Shown: positions 32,584 to 44,600 of the stretch, piece after piece
Position numbering within the stretch: the stretch's first letter is position 1
Layout: every line of letters begins with the position of its first letter
Assembly (NCBI GenBank): GCA_002897115.2
Contig: BCIH01000001.1
Coordinates: 877,508 to 941,507, forward strand
DNA length: 64,000 nt
Direction: 5' to 3'
Source of the DNA: Prototheca cutis
Lineage: Eukaryota > Chlorophyta > Trebouxiophyceae > Chlorellales > Chlorellaceae
Program-made: the position numbers and the translations under genes
The notes under the pieces: model-generated
What the model saw: only the letters and a program-made list of their open reading frames with translations
What the model was told of the DNA's origin: nothing
The model's database searches: none

Positions 32584-35500
32584 TCAGCGCGTGACCATTT
32601 TGGGCCTGATCACCGCGAGCTGGGCTGCCATGACGCCCTGGACCGATGTGCGAACAGCGGCAGCATCGGACTGGACAAGTGTCGCAAGCGCCGGCCAGAC
32701 GAGCCCATGCCGTGCGCGCCAGGTATCGGGCCCCAGCTGCTGCCAGCATGCCAGCGCTTCGACTGTCAACGCGTCCCTGACATGGGTATATGTGTGGGTG
32801 TTCATTGTTGGTGAATGTCAGGGGGTGGTGGAATGAATGGACGACTCCCAGTTCCTGGCGGTTGGCATACTCAAGGGGCTGGGAAGGCCTCCGGCCAGGA
32901 ACATCTTGAAGACCGGGAACAAACGTCTATGAGCACCGCAAAACCCCGGGGTCCGCTGCGCTGACAGACATGGACACATAGTCTTCCTCAAAAGCAGTAA
33001 ATGCCAGCCACAGAACCCCCACCAGCCACAGAATCGCCACCAACACACACAAAAGACCGGAAGAAACACCTACCTATATGTGGCCGGCCAGACCGTCTCG
33101 GGCTCGACCGCTCCCAGCGCCCTGCTAAAGCTGCTGGCGACCAACCGCGCCTCAGTCGCAGCGCCACGCCTGGCGCAGTCCCCCGCGGCGTCGACGATGG
33201 CGAGTGCCGCCAGCTCCGCCGCCATTTCTTTTGCCGCCGCAAAGACATCATCCGACGTACCATCGCCACTGCGCAGTGCCGCAGCACGAACCATGCCCCG
33301 CAGGAGCCTCAGAAGCAGCGTGCCGCCTTCAACGTGCTGGCGCCAGGGCCGGGGCTTGAGTGGCCGCTCGCTGTCGACGGGCGGCAGACCCAGTCGTCTG
33401 ACCAAGTCCACAGCTGGGGTGTCGCTGGTGACATTGATGCCCTCGCCTTGGAGTTTGTCGTCGTTGTTCTCTATTTCAGAGCCGGCTGCCGGCGTCTCAT
33501 TGTCGTCGTCGTCATCATTACCACTCGCAGTAGCAGCATCGCCGTTGCCTCCGATGATGATATCTTTCATCGCACCACCAGTCGATTCCGCCAGCGTCGA
33601 GGCCCGGCCCGCCAGCACGCAGCGGCGCATGGCAGCCAGCACGTCCGCCATCGCGCCACCAGGTGGCGCGGCCTCTGTCGCTACAGTGGCAGCCGCACGC
33701 AGCGCCGCCACCGCCGTCTCTGGCGTGCATGGCTTGAGCAGGGCCTCTCTAAGCATCGCAACTAAGGATTGCCACTGCGGCGGGATGCTCGTCCTATCAT
33801 TCCCCTGACGACCGACGGCCTCATCACCATTGACAGGAGCACCACCACTACTACAGCCCCCAATGGCAGCGAGGTGGTGCCGGCAGCGTCGTGCCAGGGC
33901 CGCCGCATGGCCCAGAGCGGCAGGGGCCAGTGACGGCTGCCGTGCATGTGCAGTCAACGAGGCAACCAGCCCAGCAAACAGCTCTTCCCCGGCGCCGGCA
34001 TCCCAGGCGCTGTCAACCAGCAGTGTCAGGTGCGGCAGGATGTCTGTCGCGAGCAACGCGGCACGATGCAGTGCGGCATCGTCGGCACCGCCCACGCCTG
34101 GCGGGGGGCCCGCGAGCGCAGGGGCGATCCCTGCTGCATACGCCGCGGCCCAGGCGGATGCTGCGCCTATGGCCGCCGCGTGCGATGTCAGCACAGCGCA
34201 GGCCATGCGCGCCGCGGCTCGTGCCACCCGTGCTGGCGATGCAACGTCACCCGCTGAAGAGCCCAGTGGCCGCAGCACGGCGGCCCATGCGTCTACTGCT
34301 ACAAGGCCGTGCGCAGGCCCGCCTGTCGCCAACCGCCTAGCCAGCGTCTCGGCCAGGCACAGCGCCGCAACCGCCGCGTCGGCGTTGTCACTCGTTGCTG
34401 CCGTCGTGGGGGGGGCCCCCGAGCTGGGAGAAGGCGGGGACGACCAGCGCCCTGGGCCAGCACCATCACCTCCGCCGACATCGTCCCCAGTCTGCAGCAC
34501 CAGCGCGCCCTCTGCGGCACGGAGCACCAGGTCCGCGCAGGGCTCGACGGCCGTGTGACCCCGGTACAGGGCTTCGGCGAGCGCCACCGCCAGCGTCCTG
34601 GCCGCGGCCCGCACGCCCGGCGCTGGGTCGCGCGCAGTCAGCGCCGCCGCGTCCATGGCCACCAGCCACGCCGGCTCCATCAGTAGGAACGAGGATGACG
34701 ACGCCGATTTGCTGTTGTTATTGGCGTCTTGCAAGGGTGCCATGAGGGTTTCGCTCCCAACGTCAGCGGCTCCGCGGTGTGGCGGAAACACGTCGTCATC
34801 GTCAGCACGGCGATGCTGAGCGGTGTGAGCCTCACCACTGACCACAGCCTCACCACCACCGCCACTGAACGTGCTCCCCCCGCCAAACTGGGCAAGGGCC
34901 TGGGCGATGCTGTCGACAACCAGTGTGCGGACTCGGGCGTGGTCGCAGGCCCGCAGTACGGCGACAAAGGGCCGCAGGGCTTCGGCCTGTTGGAGACCCA
35001 GCTGAGGCTTGCCGCCGGCAGGAGCGCCGCGGTGTGACAGCAGGGCGGCCGCCAACTGCCTCAACGCATCGGCGGCGACCAGCCCGATGGCTTCATCCGG
35101 GTGACATGCCGCGGCGACGAGGTGCTGCGCAGTCATGGCCCACAGCCGCGCCCAGACCAGACGCGGGCGTCCCATGTTCGCCAGCGCCACTTCCGTCAAC
35201 CGCTGCGCGAGGCTCAACCGCGGGGCGGCGCCGGGCGTGCCCAGCTCCTCCGCCCCCGCAGCACACAGCCCACGCACAAAGTCCACGATTCCCGCGCCGC
35301 CCAACCGCGTCGCACTCCCGGCAAACACTCGGTCCTCGGCCGCTGCGCCACCGCCGTCATACCACATCGTCAAAGCCACCGCAGACGCAGCCGCTGTCGA
35401 TGGCGCCGTGTGCCCCGTCTGGAAAGCATGTGTGCCGGCGCCGGAGGATGCAGAAGCAGCCGTCGAGCTGCCGGCACCGGGCCAAAACATCGACGATGTG

Positions 35501-38500
35501 CTGCCACCACCGCTGACATTACTCGCTGCCTCGCCAGGCTCGGAGGACAGGCCAAAGACGGACAAAAGTTTGCTGCCCAGACCACCAGTCGCCTGCGCAG
35601 TGCTACCCCCCGCCCGGCCGTCGGGTGCGAGCCCCGCCAGACGGGCATCCAGGCAGCTGATGGCCCGGAAAACGGGGACCCACGCGGGGCCGAAATATTC
35701 CGCTTCCGGCGCCGACGCCAGTGCCATCAGACACGACAGGCAAGCCACCTGCTTGGCCTCCTCAGCCGAGATGACTCGCCCATGCGGCAGGCCCTGGTGG
35801 TGAGGTTGCGGGTGCCGGGCTGTGTCCATCGCCGCCGTCGCCGGCACACAAAGACCTCCTGCCACGCTCCCGCTCCCAAGTCCCGCGACACTGACCACCA
35901 AACCAACCAGTGCTTCCAATAAATCTGGCAGGCGCAGGAGGGCGGCCAGGCGGGCGGTGCGGTCGACCCCGGCCAGCGTCGCGGCCAGCTGCGGGGCAGA
36001 TGCTGCGTCGGCCAGCGCGGCCGCGAGGCCCCGGGCCAACGCATCGGCCGACACCGCCAGCATGGGTCGCGCGTGCTCAGCGTGTGCCGCGGCGTGCCAC
36101 AGGTTGCCCGCCGCGCCGCCTGCGGCCACGACCTCCCGCGCCAGCGCCGCAACGCGTCGACGCTCCACGTCGACGCCGTGTGCCTTGTCCCAGGCCGCCG
36201 CGGGCCGGAAGGGGGCGAGGAGCTGGCTCAGGCCCAGCGCCTGCGCCACGCGCAAGTATGGGGCTGCTGCAGTGGTATTGCGGCCTGCGCCGGGGCGTGC
36301 TGGTGCCGATCCCGCTGCATTGGTGCCATTCCCCGCCTCCTTGCCCCAGCTGCGATGGCCACCCTTGGGACCACCATCGCCGCTCGGATCACCCTCGTCG
36401 CCGTCGTCCCCGCCGGCAAGCTCGCTGGCCAGGATTCGCTGGTACAGGGCTCGGAGCTCCGGCTCGGGCGCGATGGGCTCAAAGGACCCCTCCTCCGTCT
36501 GGTACATCGCCATGGTCACGAAATCCGCCTCGCTAATCCGCCTGCTTGGCTTTCCTTTTTTTGGGGGGGGGCATTTGTGTTTGCCTCATTGCCGCCGACC
36601 CAATCCCAACCCAGCCAACAGGCAAGTAAACAGGCAAGCCGCCAAACATGAAGAGCACCCGGCCCCAACTCCGAACCCTCCACCACCCCACCCACCGTTC
36701 GGCCATGGGGTTGTGTGCATCGGTGTTGAGCATGATGACGGCAAAGGCGAGGAGGTAGGCGCCGTCTGGGGAGGGGTAGACGCTCGGGTTGCACTCGCAG
36801 TAGCGCGCGGCAAAGGCCTCCATGATGCGGTCGATCTTCTGGGCCTCCCCCGGCAGCCGGAAGCCGCGGAGAAGCTGGCGCAGCCCCTCGTCCAGGCTCA
36901 GGCCCTCCAGCACCTGTGCGCCGACGTAGGCATGCATGACTCCCACCTGAAAGGGCTCATGGTGCCCGAGAAACTCCCCTAGCGCACGCTTGCTGAGCCG
37001 GGGCCCGCAGTCCAGCAACCACCTCGCCACCTCTTCCTCCGAGCGGCCCACCAGGCCGGCTGCCTGCAGCTGCGCCACGCCTGTGTGTTTTCCGTTGGTG
37101 TTGCGGTGGTCATTTATCATATATTTCTTTTTCATGTGCATGGGCGGGGGATACAGCATGCATCATGACAACAACGTTCTCGCTTGCAAGAGTAGCCCCC
37201 GGCCCAATCCCCCAGATACAAACACACACATACATGCCAGGGCCACCTTTGATTGGGTTTCGGGCAAAGGCCTCCATGCCTGTCTCCATGCTGGCCTTCA
37301 TCTGCTTGTCGGTCGTGATGCGGTCCAGCTCCTAAGCAGGGGATATTGGAGGAAAGGGAGAATGGTGAGTGAGGGCACGCGTCAACATGCACGACTCTCA
37401 GGCAACAAGGAGTCCATTTCTTCCCCTAGCTGCCCCCGAGGGAAAAAAAGAATCACCACAGCAAAACCCCCCATCAGCCATCGGCCAACCTCTTGCAAGA
37501 CGGGCCGGTGCCCCGTCGCCTTTGCGGGCGTGGCATCACCCCCAGCCTCCTCCGTGCTTTCTTCCTGCTGACTCTCCGTGGCTGCCAGGGTCTTGATGGG
37601 TCCCGCCCAGGTATCGATGGAGGCCACGACGGCAAGCATGGCCTTCAGGGCCGCGTCCTTGAGCGCCGGAAGGGCCTGGGCAGGGGCCACGCCGTCTGCA
37701 GGGTCCATGGCCAGCACCTTCCACAGCACCTTTGCCGTCCGTTCAAACAGATTCGACGCCTGGATGGAACAGTCGTAGTTTACAAAGATGTCCACCAGTG
37801 TCTGTGGGGTGTGGAGTTTATTGGCTTTGTTTGTGAATGAGATTTTAGGGTGTTTGCTTGTGAGGACACCGACACACCCTCCTCCCTCCGAAATGAGCTG
37901 GAACAATGAACTCTCAATGCCGGCCCCCGAAAAGGGCATGTTCTCGTGCCTGGGGTGCAGCGCAGATGTGGAGGAGGGCTTCGAGCGCGGCTTGCACCCG
38001 GAAGGGTTCGTCCCAGTGTGAGGCTTCCAGGGGTTTTAGGAGCAGCAGCGGGTACAGCGCGCCGATCTCGGCCTTGAGCCCCGCCCGCAGCCGCGGCGCG
38101 GCGATGATAGCAGCCAGCAGCCGCGCCGCTGCGCGGGCAGCGGGCTCGGTCGCTGCCGCGCAGTTGCGCAGCAGCAGCAGGCACAGTGGGCCGCGCAGCT
38201 CGCCCGCCAGTTCGGGCCGGAGCCCGACCCAGTCATGACCGGGCGCGCTGAGCACTTGGGTCACCAGTTCCAGGGCCAGCACCCGGCCCTCCTGCAACCG
38301 CACATTGCCCTGCGTGTTTCCGACCGCCTCTCGTGCGCCCAGCTGCCATAAGTTTTTTTTAAAGGAGGGGGGGTGGCTGGAATGGCCAGTACATGGTTTT
38401 GGCTTGGTGCCCTCCTACGACAAGCCCCTAGCCCAACCGAGCAAACCACACCACCATCACCAAATAAAATAAAATAAAACAAAATAAAACAAAATAAAAT

Positions 38501-39564
38501 AAAACCTTGCACATGGCGCCCAGGACGGTGACAGCATCGCGTTCCCACACGGTGAGCAGCCGCCACGCTGACGCGCGCCGGGACGGCATGAGCGCACGCC
38601 GTGGGTCGGGCGGCGTCTCCGGTGGCCCTCCCACCGCTGCTGGTCTCGCTCCCCCGCCACCGGCCTCTGTGCTCACAGAAGAGCTGGAGATTGGAGGCGC
38701 ACCGACCCCGGACTGCCGACGACTGACGTGCAGGCCCCAGGACCGGGACTCGGTTGCCACAGCCAGTGCTGCGGGAACATCACTGCTGTTCTCACCCGCG
38801 GCACTGCCGTCGGGCCCCGAGGCCGGCAGCTCTTCCAGCGCACGCTCCAGACCCCGCAGGTCGGCCACCTCGGCCAACGACGCCATGCGTGCTGTGCGGA
38901 CGTCCTCCAGCGCCATGGCTCTCGACTCTTCCAGCACTGAGTGCGAGGGCGATGTTAAAGATGCAGCTCCTGCACCGGAGGTCGTCGACGAGGGCATCCC
39001 AGCAACTGCGCTCGCATGCCACCCTGCGCCCAACACTTTCGTCCCCGGGGGCGAAGCGGTGACGATGGGGCGCAGGGACGCCTGGCGCGCCTCGGCCACG
39101 CTGGGCGACCGCGGCGATTCCACTGGCGCCGTGGTTTCCACACCGCCCCGCCCCGAGTCCGCACGAGCCGCCAGCTCTCGATCCGCCGCCTCCACGATCC
39201 GCTCGCCACGGGCAATCGCCGCTGCGGCGCGCGCTTCGGCGCTGGCTGGTTCCGCCTCGGTCTCGCTGCCCAGAGGGCCGGCATGTGAACTGTGGTCCTC
39301 CGACACCGACCGGTGCAGGGGCGTGATGGGCGGCGCGGGCTGCAACCCATTGCGTGTAGTGAGGCCGAGCTCGTGGCGCGCATCGAAACCCAAATTCCCA
39401 CCGCCGTTGCCTGCCGGCGAGGGGAGCGCGATGCTTCGCTCTGCCGCCACAATATTGCTCGCGCCGGGCATGTGCCCGTGTGCGGGGGTCTGCGTATTCG
39501 TGTGTGTTTCAGTGGCCCTCAAAGCTTGCCTGGGTGTGCGTGGGCTTTGGACAACCCCCCCCCC

Positions 39565-39595
<31 letters not shown>

Positions 39596-40839
39596 ACACA
39601 CACAAAAGGAAAAAAGGGAGACAACCCACTCCCCCATGCCAGACAAAGAAAAACTCACCAGGACTTGCTGGTCGGCGCGCTTGAGGACGGTGTTGAGCGC
39701 CTGGAGCAGGGATGACCTCGCCGTTGCCTGGATTTCCTGCGCCGGAGACCCCGTGGCCAAGACAAACATCGACCGCACCGCCTGCATTTGTTTATGTGTT
39801 GTTGTTAGTGATTGTTCTTACTCATTGTTGTGGTTGCCAGAGGAAATGCGGGGGGTTGGGGAGGAAGAGAAGTGTAGGTGGCTCCTCATGCGTACAGTGG
39901 TGACTACGCAGATCGTAGGCCGTGGCAGCAGCAAACCCTCCTCTCCCATGCAAACCCCCACCAACAACCCCCCACTCCCAAAGCACGCACACACACAGAC
40001 CCAACACACACGTACCAGCATGAGGCAGTCGCCGTGCGGCGAAAAGTGCTCGGCCGTCGCCGCAGTGAGCAGCGCTCGCACGGCGGCAAGCTGGACGGCT
40101 GGAGGCGCGCCCGGCAGCGCGGCGGCTCGTGCCATGATGGAGACCACCTGTCCCACGAGCGTCCCGTCCCCGGGCCGTCCATTGGGCGTCGAGTCCCCGG
40201 TCAGGAAAGCGTACGCTATCAGCCGGTGCAGAGTGGCAAGCGCCGGCTCCACCAGCTCTGGCTGGCCCGTGGCGCAGGCAGCTTGGAGCATGTCCACCAG
40301 CTGTCAGGGCGGGGAATTGTTGGGGGAGGGGAGATCGGGGGAGGGCGCACTGACGGCAGGATGCTACGATTCACGGGTGCCACGCAACGATCGTGCCTGC
40401 AACATGTCTTGCAGCGCAATGCTAGCTCCAAACCCTTTTGCTGGTGTGCAACAGAAGAAACTCACGAACATCCCCCCAAACAGGCCGACGGCCGCACCTC
40501 ATGGGCGAGCACCTCAGGCAGGGCGCTGTCCCCTGCCTGCAGGGAGCTGCCATCCTCTCCCAGGACATCTGTGCAGAGGTGGTAGCCGGGCATGGGATCC
40601 GCACCGAATTGTGCACAGGAGCCCCGGCATCGCAAATCCCCCCAGCCATGCACATGGCTGCACCCACAGCACAGCCCTCCGGTGTCGACAACACGCGGAC
40701 TGCGCTCACCCAGCAGGTGCTGGCACCTTTCCCGCAACTCCTTGTGTAACCTAGATGACGCGAGCTCGTGGATCTGCCGCACAACCTGGATCACAAAGAG
40801 CTCCAGGTTCACCCCGGGCCTGGGCCCGTTCCACGCCAT
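32584..40839 (-). CDS. BIG-type ARF guanine-nucleotide exchange factor (Sec7 domain)
   Basis: Model: complement(join(32584..32776,32937..32960,33074..36541,36696..37080,37247..37331,37490..37801,37950..38342,38506..39489,39659..39781,40016..40300,40498..40568,40710..40839)), 2,150 residues. It exchanges GDP for GTP on ARF GTPases at the trans-Golgi/endosome. The N-terminal DCB region spans the first four exons. Exon 5 is a 328-residue low-complexity linker. The HUS region follows (V-D-I-F-V-N-Y-D-C). The Sec7 domain spans about residues 766-950, with F-R-L-P-G-E-A-Q-K-I-D-R (glutamic finger near E873) and A-V-I-M-L-N-T-D-A-H-N-P. P-F-Q-V-G-V-M-H-A-Y-V points to BIG rather than GBF/GNOM. A long HDS-like helical region fills the 3.5-kb exon. 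One intron starts with GC (CAG|gcacga). The 24-base exon at 32937-32960 is inferred from phase and may be wrong; the last exon (W-P-A-L-A-T-L-V-Q-S-D) fits the family end. Confidence 0.88.
38462..38505. repeat. AT-rich pentanucleotide repeat in a BIG-gene intron
   Basis: Tandem units of AAAAT/AAAAC type on the + strand, directly beside the intron donor of the BIG gene. Strikingly AT-rich in this GC-rich sequence. Confidence 0.85.
39555..39604. repeat. C27 run joined to (CA)12 in a BIG-gene intron
   Basis: On the + strand 27 C are followed by about 12 CA units. On the coding (-) strand this reads (TG)n then a long G run, the same order and strand as at 44387-44428 in the NAP gene. Confidence 0.9.
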
Positions 40840-41688
40840 CGAACCAACTCCGGCCGGGCCCGACGCGTGATCACGTGCCCACACTGGCCCTGCTCATTGC
40901 ATTACCATTGTAAAAGTGTGCCCTTGCTAGATTGGGCCGATCGCAGGTGCGAATGGGCCGTCATCGACTTTGGACACGGTTGATCGCCGGGCTTCCCGGT
41001 GGAGATCACTCTGTGCCCCACGCAAGGTGGGTGGAGGCCCCATTTCCGAGCACCACCTCTGGGCAGCACCATGGAACCAGACAAGTAGCAGGGGGCCACT
41101 CATCTTCTCCATTCTACTTCATTGAGTGCAGATGGACATGCATGGAGGCGAATTCGTTTTTGGAAACGCAAAGCCATTTGCATGGAGCGGCATGTTTCTG
41201 AGCGCAAGGCTCCCCTCACCACAGCATCGGAGCCTATTTGATGGCCCGCATTCACACCCCATGACATGACAGAACATCTGTACAGATTGGTCGATGCACA
41301 TGTCGAAAAGTGACCCTTCGTGATGCATCTCTTCAGAATGAGATTGTGCCGTTCAATGAGCATGCACCGCCACAGTGTGCTCCACGTTTTTGAGCCAGTC
41401 CCTGGTTGGCCCTGCCCACTGGCGGCACTTCAATCATGAGAGGATGTGGTCACCAAAGTCACGAAGTGACTTCGACACCATGAGTGCTCCACAAGGTCTT
41501 GAAACTGTGAAATGGTGCATCGTCCGAACCAATGAGATGGGGTGTATCCCGCCACGACATCAGGTTTGAAACGATCACGGCGGCCTCGCTGAACTAATTA
41601 AACCCCCTCTCCCTCATGCCACTAGCGCCGATCTGTTCATTTTCCCAGAAAGAAGCTTGGATCGCCCTGCTGCACACCATACAGCATC
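40840..41688. other. Divergent intergenic region, BIG / NAP genes
   Basis: 849 bases between two divergent starts; no exon seen. Presumably carries both promoters. Confidence 0.5.
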
Positions 41689-44600
41689 ATGGCAGAGCTT
41701 TCGACAATTGATCCGCCGCGCGCAGGCGATGAAGGCTCGGACACCGAGGACCCCGACTTCAAAGTCACCCCAGGTATGGTGCCTGGAGATGGGGCCCAGC
41801 CGAGATGGCACGATCGCGCAGTTCCACGCATCCCTTTACCTTCTTGCCACCTTGATCACATGCAGAGCTGATGAAGGAGCTCATGGGCGGTGGCCTGATC
41901 GAGCTGTTCAGGGTGCGATGGGCCTGGGATGCTGATTTTCTCTTGATCTGCAGACCGCTCCATCATGGAGCCCGAGATGGAGGTCCCCGTTACGTGGCAT
42001 GCACCCCGGCTTCCCGACCGACGAAACGCGCAGATGCATGTGGCCCCTGGTCTCACTTGCCCAATAGCGCATGCTTTCTTCCCTGCAGGACAAACTGCAG
42101 TCCCTGGTGGGCACCAGCAGCGGCTACACCGAGTCGCTGCCGCAGGCCATCCAGCAGCGCATCGAGTACCTCAAGGAGATTGACGAGCGCAAGGATGCCC
42201 TGAACGATGCCTTCCTGGAGAGCATGCTTGATGCCCATGGCCAGGAGTTTGCCGAGCTCGGTATGCATGGGAGGTTTGGAGGGTGGTGTTTGTTTGGGAA
42301 AAAGGAGGCGGCGCTGGTGCTGGATCGCATTCATTTGATCGGCCAGGCAGAATGTGCGGCCAGGGTCTACATTGTCGGCGAGCATCCTGAAAGGGCACAG
42401 GGTCTCCTTGCCTTGGACGCAGCAGTGCATCGGCACGTCTCGTGGCGCAAAGCCCTGAGAAGGAGGCCTGAGACCCAAACCCCCTGACCCCGCCTTGTGC
42501 AGAGCCGCTGCTGACTCAGATCCGGGACGCTGCTGCCGGGTCCAAGGACCAGGGCAACGGGATCCCCGGATTTTGGGCAGCCTGCCTGCTTGCGGCCCCA
42601 GGCCTCCAGGGCATGGTGCGAGGAGCCAAGGGGTGGGGGGTGATACATCAAGGGCAAGGTCATGGATTCCTGAAAGGAGCTGCACCACCTGATCCTGCGT
42701 TAGAAGGTGTGTATGAGGCCTTCCGCCCTCGACCCGGCTTTTCCAACCCTCCCCCCCGCGGGCCCCCCAACCCACCCACCCACCCACATTCTGACAACAA
42801 TGCAGATTAGTGCCGAGGATGCCAAGGTGCTGGAATCGCTGACTGGGATCTCTGCCAAGACGGAGCCAGGCGAGGAGGAGCCTGGCGTTCGCAGCTTTGA
42901 TGTGCGCCGGAGTTGGGACAAGGGTTGAGGGTTCCGTGCAGCTTCCCACCGAGTGCCTGAGGCCCAAACAGGACTGGTCGGTCTGCCCATCGTGTGTCAA
43001 GTGGCTGTTCCTTTTCCCCCAGAATCCACCCCATCCTCGCTGTTCACTCACGCAGAAGCTGACGCTGGAGTTTACTTTTGCTGAAAACCCCTACTTTAGC
43101 AACGCAGTGCTCTCCAAGGCCTATGCCACAAACTATGTCACCGATTTCATCCAGCCGATTGAAGGTGGTCTGCGTGCTGTGGTGTTTGTCCAAGCGTGTC
43201 ACTGACGGTGATGCTGGTCAAGAGCGCTTGTCTGAGGGCATGTCTCCCCTGCTGTGGAAACGGGAGCAGCTCTTGCAGTACTCCTCTGGCGCAGTGCCCA
43301 ACTGCTAACAGCACTCTGCAATACCCGCAGGAACAGCGATTGAGTGGAAGTCTGAGGAGAAGGACGTCACGCAGGCCAGGGAGTCGTCTGATGCCGTGGG
43401 CCCAACCTCCTTCTTCAGCTGGTTCACGTGCCCGGAAACGGACTCTGACGACGAAGAAGGTGACGGGGACGAAGAAGAAGAAGAGGAGGAGGGCGAGGCC
43501 GAGCATGATCTGGCAGGGGAGGCGCGGATGGAGGTTGACGTGGAGATGCTGCAGCGGCTGAGACTGCTCCTGCTGGACCCCCTGCAGTCTGCGACCGGTG
43601 CGGCCTTTTTTCTGTTTTTTGAAGCTACAATCCAGGTCCCTGAAGCGGCAGGACCTCTTGATGGCTATTGGGTGTTGAAAAGTCGTTTCTACGAAGACGC
43701 AGCACTCACCGCCACCCTGCAGGGCGTACTGGCGAAGCTTCGGCGGAGGATGACGAGCACATTGTGTCTGAGTCTCCAGAGGCAAGCACGCGTTGTGCCT
43801 ATTCTAGTGTGATTCTGGGCTCTGGGCATGACACAAATGGCGTCCACCCACACCGCTGGTCATGCATGCCTGCTTATGACCTCACGCTTGCTGCCCTGAC
43901 AGATCCGGGCTCTGACCGAGGCCATCGAGCGCCAAGATTTTTCGGGCCTGCCCGAGACCGTCCAGGCTCGTGTGGCTGAGGTCCGGGAGCTCGCCTCGAG
44001 CATTGGCCAGGCACGGGCCGCGTGGTCCGTCAAGCATCAGGCCATGACTGATCAGAATGATACCGAGTGTGGTGAGTGCGGGGGGGGGGGGGGGGGGGGG
44101 GCATGTGATTGCCCTTGTCTGCTCGCATTTCCTGAATGTGCTCTGTGGGCCATCCTCGCCAATGCCCCCTCCCAAAAAACGTCGAAATCCATGCACAATA
44201 CAATGAACGACAGCCGCTCTGGACAAGGAGCTGCATGAAGTTGTGAGCGGGGAGCACGAGGCCCCCGGCGTGGGCGACGCGGCCACTGAAAAGTGGGCGG
44301 GTGGCGCTGTGCCCAAGGGCGTCCCCAGCTTCTGGGAGACTGTCCTGCGCGGCGACCCTCTGCTGGACGTGCTGGTAAGTGCTCTTTGTGTGTGTGTGTG
44401 TGTGTGTATGGGGGGGGGGGGGGGGGGGNNNNNNNNNNNNNNNNNNNNNNNNNNNNNNNNNNNNNNNNNNNNNNNNNNNNNNNNNNNNNNNNNNNNNNNN
44501 NNNNNNNNNNNNNNNNNNNNNNNNNNNNGGGGGGGGGGGGGGGGGGGGGGGGGGGGATTGCCAGCTATGAGAAGGAGATTTGGGAGTTCATGGTGGAAGG

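Noticed and set aside
32818..33069. Alternative BIG C-terminus ending ...W-E-S-S-I-H-S-T-T-P
   Set aside because: It cannot be joined in phase to the helical last exon (32584-32776), which fits the family better.
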